A stretch of 42,126 bases of DNA from CAYNWK01 sp964400875 (lineage in GTDB: Bacteria > Chloroflexota > Anaerolineae > Anaerolineales > UBA4823): contig CAYNWK010000018.1 in the NCBI GenBank assembly GCA_964400875.1, positions 1 to 42,126 on the forward strand. The letters run 5' to 3'. The number at the start of each line of letters is the position of its first letter. Position 1 is the stretch's first letter. The notes under the pieces were generated by a model. The model did no database searches, was not told the DNA's origin, and saw only the letters and a list, made by a program, of their open reading frames with translations. The position numbers and the translations under genes were made by a program. This document shows positions 24,374-32,830 of this stretch, one piece after another.

Positions 24374-25015
24374 ATGTTGGTTGGCGAGCGTATGTCGAAG
24401 CCGGTAATCACGATCCCCCCGGATATGACCATCATCGACGCGTTGAATCTGATGAAACGAGAGCGCATCCGGCGTACTCCGGTCATTAGAGATGGTAAGT
24501 TGGTTGGAATCGTCTCCGATAAGGATTTGTTGAACGCCTCTCCTTCCCCGGCCTCGTCGCTGAGCGTCTGGGAAATGAATTACTTGCTGAGTAAGATCCA
24601 AATTAAAGAGCTGATGACAAAAGACGTGCTAACCGTATCTGAAGATACCCCGATCGAAGAGGCCGCGCGCATCATGGCCGATAACAAGATTGGCGGTCTG
24701 CCGGTGATGCGGAACGATCACGTGGTAGGCATCATCACCGAGACAGACTTGTTTAAGATCTTCCTTGAATTGATGGGGGCGCGTGAAAAAGGCGTGCGCA
24801 TGACCGTCCTGGTGCTCGATAAACCCGGCCAGCTGGCTCGACTGACCGAAGCCATTTCAAACCTGAGCAGTAATATCATCGCCTTCGGCCAGTTTACCGG
24901 TGAAGACCCTTCCAACCGGTTAGTCACTTTTAAAGCAACGGGGATAACGGAGGATCAGCTTCAAGAAACCATAACCCCACTTGTGGAAAAGGTGATTGAC
25001 ATCCGCTCCTGTTGA
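24374..25015 (+). CDS. CBS-CBS-ACT domain protein (AcuB-like)
   Basis: Cytoplasmic sensor-type protein of 213 residues. The first CBS motif (about 1-60) has MSKPVITIPPDMTI and the second (about 75-135) has LMTKDVLTVSEDTPIEEAA. A C-terminal ACT domain (about 145-213) begins at GVRMTVLVLDKPGQLARLTE. CBS pairs bind adenosyl ligands and ACT domains usually bind amino acids, so it could report energy state and amino acid level; placed just after an amino-acid-type importer, that is an attractive but unproven role. The ATG at 24374 has AGGAGG five bases upstream; an in-frame TTG at 24359 lies before that site and is rejected. A rho-independent terminator follows inside the convergent gene. Confidence 0.9.
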   Translation: MLVGERMSKPVITIPPDMTIIDALNLMKRERIRRTPVIRDGKLVGIVSDKDLLNASPSPASSLSVWEMNYLLSKIQIKELMTKDVLTVSEDTPIEEAARIMADNKIGGLPVMRNDHVVGIITETDLFKIFLELMGAREKGVRMTVLVLDKPGQLARLTEAISNLSSNIIAFGQFTGEDPSNRLVTFKATGITEDQLQETITPLVEKVIDIRSC

Positions 25016-25027
25016 AGCTTACCCCAC

Positions 25028-26572
25028 TTACACATCCGAAATCGGGGCGTCCGCAGTGACGCCCTTTTTCTTTTGCTTGATCAATTCTTTTCCCTGAGCT
25101 TCCACCCACTCCCAGGCTGATTCGACCTCGTTAACCTCCTGGCGCGATTCCGGCAATTCTCCATAGCGGACCTTGAGATAGGCTCTGGTGATTAATTCCA
25201 GTTCACCTTTCTGAGCAGGAAGCACGTTCGTCAATGTTTGAAGGAACTCCAGCGGCGTGTATGCTGCTGGCCTCGGTACGCCCATCTCCTTGCTTAAATT
25301 CATCAATTGAGCGTAAATGCGGCGGATTTTCGCGGCGGCGAGCAGGCGCTGACCCTGCCTGAAATGGATTGCATTGGAAAGTCCCTCACCGAGTTCGGAT
25401 AATCGCTGCTTAAGACCTTCGCGAAGCAAAGCCAGCAGGTCCACGCCGCTTAACATCGAACGCCGTTCTTGAGCGCTAACTGTTCGCTCTTTGATCAGCC
25501 AGCGCGAGAGGCTGACCACGATTAATATCGCAGCCCCGATCACGATGCTCCACAAGAGCAAAGGTTTCAGGTAAGGGGTAAAATTGAAAAAGCCCACTCG
25601 TTCGAGCGCCGCAAAAAAACGAGCGCCGATACGCATCATGTTTTCCCGTGTCTGGTCCAGCACGTTGAAGATTTGCTGAGCTGCCTGCCCCAAGCGCCCG
25701 CTTGAATCCATAAACTGCTGGGTGAAGAAAATCACTGGGCTGATGATCAAGACGAGGAATACGGCTATCAAACCAAAGAAGAAATCGAGGATGACCTCAA
25801 CGCTCCCCATACCCTCACCCGCCATGTAAGAAGCGAATGCAGCCAGGCCAACCACGCTGGTTGTCGCCAGAGCCATCCCCAAGAGCCAGCGCCGGTCGAA
25901 GGGATTTCCTTGACCGCCTCGCAGCGTGCTCAATACGGAAACCCGGCTGGCAGCCAGGGCGGTTAAACCGGCGAAAGTGAAGATGTAAGGCATTATCCCG
26001 GGCGTCTCTCCGGTAACCAACGTGTTGAGAAAGACGTACCCGATGAACATCACGAAACCAAACTGGAAATTCCTCTTGGCCGTCGTTGGCTCAATCAGCC
26101 CTTGCGCAAGGGCTATCCCACGCCAGCCGGTTCCCAACACAACCAAAACGATGACGAATTCATCCGGGATCAATCCGGTCAGGTCGTTGAAAGCTCGCAA
26201 CGGGCGCCCGACTAAATCACTAATCGTCACCGGCTCAGAGGAATAGAGCAGCGTTTTCAAGCCAACAATTATGCTGAGGATAAATACGCTCACGATAACG
26301 ATCCGGCGGATGTCCATACGCAAGCGCAGGAAATTTAACACCCTCATGACCAGATGGATGCTGAATAAGATCGCGAACAGAATCAAGAACGCGCGCAGGC
26401 TGGATACCGCATAGGTCGCCGGGGTCAACGAGCGATACCAGGGGACGATCCAGCTGATATCCATCAGCATCAATCCCAGGATCGCCAATTCCCGCCACGG
26501 TCGCCATCGCAAACGCGGCATCTCAGTGATTGCCTGTGAGGACTCGCTCCATTCTCTTGCCATAATGCTCAA
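25028..26572 (-). CDS. Membrane protein with C-terminal DUF4129 domain
   Basis: Protein of 514 residues, last gene of the MoxR/DUF58 operon. About eight hydrophobic segments occupy residues 25-365, then a cytoplasmic C-terminal domain (about 405-490) with RRIYAQLMNL, PRPAAYTPLEFLQTL and ITRAYLKVRYGELPE, the pattern of DUF4129, usually found at the end of membrane transglutaminase-like proteins. No transglutaminase Cys-His-Asp core is present, so this is the membrane/DUF4129 part alone. The start is TTG at 26572 with AGGGA just upstream; an ATG at 26563 is the alternative. Its 3' end encodes a Lys-rich tail whose opposite strand holds a terminator for the convergent gene. Confidence 0.82.
   Translation of the reverse strand: MSIMAREWSESSQAITEMPRLRWRPWRELAILGLMLMDISWIVPWYRSLTPATYAVSSLRAFLILFAILFSIHLVMRVLNFLRLRMDIRRIVIVSVFILSIIVGLKTLLYSSEPVTISDLVGRPLRAFNDLTGLIPDEFVIVLVVLGTGWRGIALAQGLIEPTTAKRNFQFGFVMFIGYVFLNTLVTGETPGIMPYIFTFAGLTALAASRVSVLSTLRGGQGNPFDRRWLLGMALATTSVVGLAAFASYMAGEGMGSVEVILDFFFGLIAVFLVLIISPVIFFTQQFMDSSGRLGQAAQQIFNVLDQTRENMMRIGARFFAALERVGFFNFTPYLKPLLLWSIVIGAAILIVVSLSRWLIKERTVSAQERRSMLSGVDLLALLREGLKQRLSELGEGLSNAIHFRQGQRLLAAAKIRRIYAQLMNLSKEMGVPRPAAYTPLEFLQTLTNVLPAQKGELELITRAYLKVRYGELPESRQEVNEVESAWEWVEAQGKELIKQKKKGVTADAPISDV
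25045..25074 (+). terminator. Rho-independent terminator inside a convergent gene
   Basis: GGGCGTC (25045-25051), loop CGCAGT, GACGCCC (25058-25064), then TTTTTCTTTT. It is placed to end the CBS-ACT transcript, 30 bases after its stop. It lies entirely within the last codons of the minus-strand DUF4129 gene, which read through the complement as a Lys-rich segment. Confidence 0.88.
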
Positions 26573-26611
26573 AAATCCCTACTGCACCGCAGTCAAATCA
26601 TAAAATAGCGC

Positions 26612-27838
26612 TCAGTCAACCACCGGCTGAAAGGGCAGATGGAAAACGCGCACACCGGGAATTTCTCCCGGCGGGTGTTCAGCATAAGTCAGCAAGGTGA
26701 TCCGCCTGCCGTGTTTACGAAGTTGGGTTAAGGTTTCTAAGAGTTCCAGCGTAGTTACCCCGGTGACGATCACCAGGCTGGCGCCATAAGGGACACGCGG
26801 GAGTTCCTTGATCAGAAACTTTTCGAACTGACCGGTTACCACTGAGGTTACCCCAGCCAAAGCCTCGAGTAAAATGCCCAGCTGTTTGGGAGATCGGCCG
26901 GGTGGAATGCGGAAAGGCTGGTCGGCGTGTGCCAAACACCCGTTTGAGATCAACCCCACCCGGTATCCATCTTGAATGCCCTGGTGCGCCAACGTCGCCG
27001 AAACGCTGATAATGTGTTCCAAAAGCTGTGGATTGGTGCCTTCCCAATGCCGGGAGAAGGTGGAAGCGTTTAAGCAAATCACCAGGACGTTCGCCGTCGT
27101 TGGCTGGTATACCTTGACCATCAATTCCCCGGTATGCGCCGTCGCAGGCCAATGGACACGGCGAAAACTGTCTTCCGGATGGTAGTCGCGCACGCCTATC
27201 GGCTGGTTTGGATCTTCATACAATCGGCGGGTGGACTTGCGATCGCCGTAGGGATCTTCGGGCGGCAAGCCCAGCGATTGGAATGGGAGCAGCTCGGGGA
27301 AGACCGTCAAGACATCCCCCTTGCCGTATTCTTTGGAATGTTCGTACAAGCCGAAAAGGTCGCCCGATTCCAGCCGGGCTGGCCCAACCACGTACCTGCC
27401 CCGCTTGCGGAACAACAGAGAATACATCCGGCGGGCCTTCTCAAACCAGCGTAAGCTAAATACGTTGGTCAATAGCCCTTGGTCCAGGATGTGCGTAGGC
27501 GCTAGCAAATCTTCATCTTCCGGACCGATCGCTTTCGGCCAGGGATCCTGTACACGCAACCAGGAGATTGGCAGTAGTTTGTGGTTCTCAACCTCCAACC
27601 TCAGGGAGACCCGTTCTCCGGGAAACGAACGCGTGTAGTGCGGTTTCCGTTGGTAGCTCACCCCATCCAAAGATCGACGCTGCCACCAGCTGGTCAGTCC
27701 TATGACGACCGCCACTAACACCGTGAGCGCGGTCAGCAGGGGAATTTTAATAAACACACCAAAGACGAACAAGATCGCCAAAATCGGCAGCCAGTGTTTG
27801 GGTTCCACCTCAACCTTCCACGGGTACTGGAACTGCAT
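26612..27838 (-). CDS. DUF58 domain protein
   Basis: Protein of 408 residues. Two hydrophobic helices near the N-terminus (about 15-50) anchor it. The DUF58 signature GVRDYHPEDSFRRVHW lies around 195-210, followed by KVYQPTTANVLVICLNAS, a von Willebrand A-like strand with a degenerate metal site. DUF58 proteins are nearly always encoded next to MoxR ATPases and are thought to be their partners in assembling or remodelling envelope complexes. The start overlaps the moxR 3' end by 29 bases; ATG at 27838 is preferred over TTG at 27841. No ribosome site is evident, so coupling to moxR translation is likely. Confidence 0.9.
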   Translation of the reverse strand: MQFQYPWKVEVEPKHWLPILAILFVFGVFIKIPLLTALTVLVAVVIGLTSWWQRRSLDGVSYQRKPHYTRSFPGERVSLRLEVENHKLLPISWLRVQDPWPKAIGPEDEDLLAPTHILDQGLLTNVFSLRWFEKARRMYSLLFRKRGRYVVGPARLESGDLFGLYEHSKEYGKGDVLTVFPELLPFQSLGLPPEDPYGDRKSTRRLYEDPNQPIGVRDYHPEDSFRRVHWPATAHTGELMVKVYQPTTANVLVICLNASTFSRHWEGTNPQLLEHIISVSATLAHQGIQDGYRVGLISNGCLAHADQPFRIPPGRSPKQLGILLEALAGVTSVVTGQFEKFLIKELPRVPYGASLVIVTGVTTLELLETLTQLRKHGRRITLLTYAEHPPGEIPGVRVFHLPFQPVVD

Positions 27839-28745
27839 CAACGATGTCGGCGACCAGTTCTTGCGGCTGTCTGCCGCGCAGTTGGGCTTGGGGCGAGATC
27901 ATCAGACGATGCGTCAGCACGTGGGGAGCCATAAACTTGACATCGTCGGGCAACACGTAATCCCGTCCGTGAATCGCCGCCCAGGCCTGTGCAGACCAAT
28001 ACAAGGATAGGGTTGCACGCGGACTGGCGCCGAGCTCGATCTCCGGATGGTCTCTGGTCGCTCGTGAGACCTGCACGATATAGTCGCGCACCGACTCTTC
28101 GATACGGACCTGGCTTCTCTCTTCTTGAAGGCGGACAATTTCCTCGGGCGTCGTCACCGGCTGCAAGCCCGGAAACGGATCAGTGGATTTGAAGCGCTCG
28201 AGGATGGCGTTCTCCTCTTCCCGGGTTGGATAACCCAGGGCCACCCGTAACAAAAACCGATCCACCTGGGCTTCGGGGAGCGGGAAAGTCCCCTCAAGCT
28301 CGACCGGATTCTGCGTCGCCATCACCAGAAAAGGTCTTGGGAGCGGGCGTGTAACGCCATCCACAGTAACTTGCCGTTCCTGCATGGCCTCCAACAACGC
28401 AGACTGGGTCCGTGGGGTCGCCCGGTTGATCTCATCCGCCAGCACCACCTGGCTGATGATTGGACCAGCCCGAAACTCGAAGGTTTGCTCCCTCTGGTTG
28501 AACCAGTTCAACCCGGTGACATCGGAGGGCAGCAGATCCGGTGTGAACTGGATCCTCCGGAAAGTGCACCCCAGGGTAGCCGCCAGGGTGCGGGCCAGGG
28601 TAGTTTTCCCGATCCCGGGTACGTCTTCCAGCAACAAATGTCCTTCACATAAGAGCGCCGCCAGGGTCAGATTGATCACTTCGTCTTTCCCGACGATCAC
28701 TCTTTGGATGTTTTCTCTCAGTTTGCTGGCGACGTCTGCGATCAC
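27810..28745 (-). CDS. MoxR-family AAA+ ATPase
   Basis: AAA+ ATPase of 311 residues, a chaperone-like factor in the cytoplasm. Walker A GIGKTT is at 44-49, Walker B VLADE at 101-105, and sensor-1 is in FLVMATQNPVELEGTFPLPEAQVDRF. The FTPDLLPSDVTG and ALLEAMQERQVT blocks are classic MoxR. The start is GTG at 28745 with GGGAGG five bases upstream, an excellent ribosome site. First gene of a three-gene operon with DUF58 and DUF4129 proteins; the usual transglutaminase-like member is missing. Divergent from dinG across 152 bases. Confidence 0.94.
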   Translation of the reverse strand: MIADVASKLRENIQRVIVGKDEVINLTLAALLCEGHLLLEDVPGIGKTTLARTLAATLGCTFRRIQFTPDLLPSDVTGLNWFNQREQTFEFRAGPIISQVVLADEINRATPRTQSALLEAMQERQVTVDGVTRPLPRPFLVMATQNPVELEGTFPLPEAQVDRFLLRVALGYPTREEENAILERFKSTDPFPGLQPVTTPEEIVRLQEERSQVRIEESVRDYIVQVSRATRDHPEIELGASPRATLSLYWSAQAWAAIHGRDYVLPDDVKFMAPHVLTHRLMISPQAQLRGRQPQELVADIVDAVPVPVEG

Positions 28746-28798
28746 AAAAACCTCCCGGGATAGGCCGAAGACTCAAGCATGAGCACAAAAAATCATCA

Positions 28799-28814
28799 CT
28801 GGTAAGTTTACCAG
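28799..28814. promoter_or_regulatory. Palindromic operator-like site between moxR and dinG
   Basis: CTGGTAA, two bases, TTACCAG: a 7-bp perfect inverted repeat in the divergent intergenic region, 54 bases from moxR and 84 from dinG. The size suits a dimeric repressor. Nothing identifies the factor. Confidence 0.35.
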
Positions 28815-28882
28815 AGGGAAACAGGGCTGTAGGGACATCCTAAGTACCCTTTCAGAGGCTGCACGGTTCAAAAAATCCCCGG

Positions 28883-28891
28883 TGGTATAAT
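28883..28891 (+). promoter_or_regulatory. Extended -10 promoter of a probably leaderless dinG
   Basis: TGGTATAAT is a perfect extended -10 element and ends six bases before the ATG at 28898. No ribosome site is present, so transcription likely begins at the start codon. Confidence 0.6.
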
Positions 28892-28897
28892 CCGCCC

Positions 28898-31696
28898 ATG
28901 CCCCAGATCGTATCCCTAGACATCGAAACCACAGGCCTCGATCCGCAGCGGGAGGCGATCATCGAGATCGGCGCGGTGCTTTTCAACGACCGGCGCATCG
29001 AGGACAAGTGGACCACGCTGATCAACCCTGGCAGAGCAATTCCCCCGTTCATCACCAACTTGACCGGTATCAGCAACCAGATGGTAGCCAACGCGCCCCC
29101 CTTGCAAGCCGTGTTGCGTGATCTGATCGATTTCATTGGAGATACCCCTATCCTCGGGCAAAATATCAGCTTTGACCTGTCATTCTTCCGCCGTCATGGG
29201 GCTTTCACCGAAAATAAACGCCTCGATACCTACGAGATGGCTGCCATCCTGATACCTAACGCGGGGCGATATAACCTGGGCGCTTTAGCGCAGGCGCTGA
29301 CCGTGCCGCTGCCTGCAACCCACCGGGCATTGGACGATGCTATGGTAACCCACGGCGTGTACTTGCGCCTGCATCAGATGGCGCTGGATCTGCCCATCGA
29401 CTTGCTCGCCGAGATCGTCCGCTGGGGAGAACAGATCGAGTGGGACGGATATTGGGCTTTTCGCCGGGCGCTGCGCCTGCGTTCGAGGGAAACGGTACGT
29501 GGCAAGATCGTCAGCCAGGATTACGCCGGGCCTCTGTTCGACCGCCGTGCAGAGCGGCCACCTGCACCCGTCCGGGTCACGGATGATCTGATCCCGATCG
29601 ACCCCGATGAAGTTGCCGCCGTCCTAGAACACGGCGGAGTCTTCTCACGGCAGTTTCCAAATTTTGAATACCGCCCCCAGCAAGTGGACATGCTGCGCGC
29701 GGTGACGGAAGCGCTGTCCGAGGGTCGCCACCTGCTGGTCGAAGCCAGCACCGGGGTTGGAAAATCGTTCGCCTATGTTATTCCCGCCGCGGTTTGGGCG
29801 GTTAAAAACAACACCCGCGTGGTTATTTCAACCAACACGATCAACCTGCAGGATCAGCTGATCAACAAAGACATCCCCAGCGTACGGCAAGCCCTCGAGC
29901 TGCCCTTGCAGGCCGCAGTGCTTAAAGGCCGCTCGAATTACCTTTGCCCCCGCCGGCTGGAGGCGATGCGGCGCAAAGGGCCAGAAAACGGCGAGGAGTT
30001 GCGCGTAATCGCCAAGGTTATGGTCTGGCTGCGCCAGACTAACTCGGGCGACAGGTCCGAGATCAACCTGAACGGTCCTGTCGAGCGTGAAATCTGGTCG
30101 CGCTTTTCGGCGGAAGACGAAGGCTGCACATCGGATACCTGCGTGCAGCGCACCGGTGGAGCCTGCCCTTTCTACCAGGCCCGCCAGGCCGCACAGAATG
30201 CCCACCTGCTGATCGTTAATCACGCGTTGCTGTTGGCTGATGTAGCCACGGGCAACCGGGTGCTTCCGGAGTTCGACTATTTGATCGTGGACGAAGCCCA
30301 CCACCTGGAAGAGGCCACTACCAATGCCCTGGGATTTCGCGTCAACCAGTATGAGATCGACCGCCTGCTGCGAACCTTGGGTGGCCCGAAATCCGGGGTA
30401 TTGGGATGGATCCTGGTCGCCTTGGAGGATGTCCTCACCCCAACGGACTATGCGGCGATTAACCGCCTGGTCGAACACGCTACCGATCAGGCCTTCAGTT
30501 TCGAGAATCTCGCCAAGCAATTTTTCCAGACTATCGAGCAGTTTCTCTTCGATCTGCGTGAAGGCAAACCCGTTGGACCGTACGGGCATCAAGAACGCAT
30601 CTTGCCGTCAACACGCAAACTGCCGGCCTGGGAAGCGGTGGAGATCGCCTGGGACGAAGGCGAAAGAAGGCTCCGTTCCTTGCTAGAAGCGCTCGAACAA
30701 ATCGGCCAGGGGCTATCCGAGCTGCTCGAGGCGCTGCCAGAGGAGGGACAGGATCTCTACACTCAGCTGACCAGCAACTATCGCCGCTTGAAAGAGCTGC
30801 ATGAAAATTTAATTGCTCTGGTCTTTGAGCCCGAAGCGATGCGCATTTATTGGGCCGAGCTCCAATCAGACGGGCGCAGGCTGTCCCTGCACGCTGTGCC
30901 TTTGCACATCGGGCCGCTCATGGAACGGTTTATCTGGCATGAAAAAGCCGCCGTGATCCTGACATCGGCAACCCTGACCACCGCCGGAGAGTTTGATTAT
31001 CTGCGCGGCCGGTTGTACGCCGAAGACGCCTATGAACTCGCCCTCGGCTCCCCGTTTGATTATGAGAGCGCTGCCCTGCTCTACTTAGCGGATAACATCC
31101 CCGAACCTGGCGACGCGCGCAATTACCAGCGGGCGGTCGAATACGGGTTGATCAACCTGTGCCGGGCTACGGATGGTCGCACGCTGGTATTATTCACCTC
31201 TTACGCCCAGCTGCGCCGCACCGCCCAGGCGATCTCACCGGCGCTGGCTGAAAACGACATCATCGTATACGAACAAGGTGAAGGCGCCTCCCCGCATACC
31301 TTACTGGAAACCTTCCGTTCTTCTGACAAGGCTGTGCTGCTCGGGACACGGGCGTTCTGGGAAGGAGTGGATATCCCGGGCGATCCGCTGTCCGTGCTGG
31401 TGATCGTCAAGCTGCCATTCGACGTGCCCTCCGATCCGGTGATCGCGTCCCGTTCGGAAACCTTCGAAGATCCATTTTCCCAGTACGCCCTGCCGGAGGC
31501 GATCTTACGCTTCCGCCAGGGTTTCGGACGCCTGATCCGCACGCAGTTTGACCGCGGTGTGGTGGCTGTATTCGACAAACGCCTGTTGACCAAGAGCTAT
31601 GGGCGCGCTTTCACCGAATCCCTGCCCCCCTGCACGATTAAGGTCGGCCCGATGGAGCAGCTGCCTCATACTGCCGCCCAATGGCTGAATATTTAA
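28898..31696 (+). CDS. dinG: DinG-family helicase fused to a DEDDh exonuclease
   Basis: Fusion of 932 residues acting in DNA repair or replication restart. Residues 1-165 are a DnaQ-like 3'-5' exonuclease with Asp8, Glu10, Asp93, His142 and Asp147, the full DEDDh set. Residues about 255-930 are an XPD/DinG-type superfamily 2 helicase: Walker A STGVGKS (284-290), DEAH (465-468), and motif VI region FRQGFGRLIR. Four cysteines (350, 410, 415, 423) lie between the Walker motifs where an Fe-S cluster sits in E. coli DinG and XPD. Exonuclease-fused DinG is the Gram-positive form, which often lacks that cluster. The gene is probably leaderless, with TATAAT six bases before the ATG. Confidence 0.94.
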   Translation: MPQIVSLDIETTGLDPQREAIIEIGAVLFNDRRIEDKWTTLINPGRAIPPFITNLTGISNQMVANAPPLQAVLRDLIDFIGDTPILGQNISFDLSFFRRHGAFTENKRLDTYEMAAILIPNAGRYNLGALAQALTVPLPATHRALDDAMVTHGVYLRLHQMALDLPIDLLAEIVRWGEQIEWDGYWAFRRALRLRSRETVRGKIVSQDYAGPLFDRRAERPPAPVRVTDDLIPIDPDEVAAVLEHGGVFSRQFPNFEYRPQQVDMLRAVTEALSEGRHLLVEASTGVGKSFAYVIPAAVWAVKNNTRVVISTNTINLQDQLINKDIPSVRQALELPLQAAVLKGRSNYLCPRRLEAMRRKGPENGEELRVIAKVMVWLRQTNSGDRSEINLNGPVEREIWSRFSAEDEGCTSDTCVQRTGGACPFYQARQAAQNAHLLIVNHALLLADVATGNRVLPEFDYLIVDEAHHLEEATTNALGFRVNQYEIDRLLRTLGGPKSGVLGWILVALEDVLTPTDYAAINRLVEHATDQAFSFENLAKQFFQTIEQFLFDLREGKPVGPYGHQERILPSTRKLPAWEAVEIAWDEGERRLRSLLEALEQIGQGLSELLEALPEEGQDLYTQLTSNYRRLKELHENLIALVFEPEAMRIYWAELQSDGRRLSLHAVPLHIGPLMERFIWHEKAAVILTSATLTTAGEFDYLRGRLYAEDAYELALGSPFDYESAALLYLADNIPEPGDARNYQRAVEYGLINLCRATDGRTLVLFTSYAQLRRTAQAISPALAENDIIVYEQGEGASPHTLLETFRSSDKAVLLGTRAFWEGVDIPGDPLSVLVIVKLPFDVPSDPVIASRSETFEDPFSQYALPEAILRFRQGFGRLIRTQFDRGVVAVFDKRLLTKSYGRAFTESLPPCTIKVGPMEQLPHTAAQWLNI

Positions 31697-31703
31697 ATCA
31701 ATA

Positions 31704-31740
31704 GGGGTGTTTTGGCGTGATGCGCTGGCCAAAACACCCC
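31704..31740. terminator. Hairpin between dinG and the convergent toast-rack operon
   Basis: GGGGTGTTTTGGC (31704-31716) pairs perfectly with GCCAAAACACCCC (31728-31740) around an 11-base loop. It starts eight bases after the dinG stop and 23 bases from the convergent gene's stop. No T tract follows on either strand, so it is terminator-like by position but may act mainly as an mRNA 3'-end hairpin. Confidence 0.65.
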
Positions 31741-31762
31741 GGTTATGTTGGTATCTGGGGGT

Positions 31763-32830
31763 CTACTCGCCGGCGTATCGGATGACCAGGTTCCCAATAC
31801 CTAGGTCGACCCCGATATCGATGCGTTGATCGGAACTCGCATACGCCGGGGAAGTATAGATATCATTCTGTCTCTCGAAATCCGAGGGCGCCTGAACGCT
31901 GGTCAGACCCGTATCGGTATTAAACCTGACCGGCAGCCCGCGCGGCAATATGATCGTCGTTTGGCCGATCCCGCCTCCGACGTTGCCTTGAAAATCGCCG
32001 CTCTCCGGTAGGGTCAAGCGGGCGGCGCCGACCCCGAAATTCACTTCCAGATCGCTGAGCTCAAGGCCCTGCAGATCGAGCACCAATTGGCCTACACCCA
32101 AATCTACCTCCAGATCGAGGGGAATTTCTTCGGTCAGATTTAGATCCCAACCTGTGGAATTCGCATCGCCCGGTAGATAAACGATGACTCCGCTGGTTTT
32201 AAGGCTGTAAACTGCCTGGTTCCCGGTTACGGAGTAATCCTGCCTGACGTTTTCGCTATTGCGCATGCGCACCGTGCCTTCCACGAGCATGCCCGGTTCG
32301 GGTATGCTCTCGATATGCAGATCGCCTGCGGAAGGATCGATCACGATCCGAGCCTGGTTAATGTCCTCCAGAGGTTGGCTGATCGTTTCGCTGGACAAAG
32401 CCTGGCCAGGCTCAAATCGTACTCCGTACAGCCATAGGGACCCAAACAATACGACCAACAAGATCAGCAAACCGATGATTGCCCCCACCGTCGAACGTCG
32501 CCCAATTGCGATATCCAGGCCAATGGCGATCAACAGGACCGGCCAGAGACGCAGGATCGTCGTCCATACATTGAGGTTGAGCATACCGAAATTGCTCAGC
32601 AAGAAAACCGTGCCAAGGCCGATCAGAAAGATCGGGCCTACCAGGCCCTCCCGACGTAGAATCCCGTCCAACCCAAAGGCGATGAAGATCACGGGCCACA
32701 GGCGGATCACCGTATCCCAAATATTGCCAGAGATGATGTTGAGGTTATTCAACAAAAAAACCAGACCGATGACGATCAAAATCAACGGCCCAATCACGCT
32801 GACGGGCCGACGATCTCTATTTTCACTCAT
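31763..32830 (-). CDS. LiaF-like membrane protein with toast-rack domain
   Basis: Protein of 355 residues. The N-terminal third has pairs of short hydrophobic helices in the LiaI/LiaF (DUF5668-like) pattern, twice repeated as GPLILIVIGLVFLLNNLNI ... LRLWPV and GPIFLIGLGTVFLLSNFGML ... LRLWPV, plus a further helix to about 140. From about 160 to 355 is a beta-solenoid toast-rack domain with repeated glycine-bounded strands (DLGVGQLVLDL, NFGVGAARLTL, GGGIGQTTIIL, DLGIGNLVIRY). Such proteins are linked to envelope-stress sensing. GGAGG lies five bases before the ATG. The start overlaps the PspC gene by eight bases; it is the last gene of the operon. Confidence 0.88.
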   Translation of the reverse strand: MSENRDRRPVSVIGPLILIVIGLVFLLNNLNIISGNIWDTVIRLWPVIFIAFGLDGILRREGLVGPIFLIGLGTVFLLSNFGMLNLNVWTTILRLWPVLLIAIGLDIAIGRRSTVGAIIGLLILLVVLFGSLWLYGVRFEPGQALSSETISQPLEDINQARIVIDPSAGDLHIESIPEPGMLVEGTVRMRNSENVRQDYSVTGNQAVYSLKTSGVIVYLPGDANSTGWDLNLTEEIPLDLEVDLGVGQLVLDLQGLELSDLEVNFGVGAARLTLPESGDFQGNVGGGIGQTTIILPRGLPVRFNTDTGLTSVQAPSDFERQNDIYTSPAYASSDQRIDIGVDLGIGNLVIRYAGE

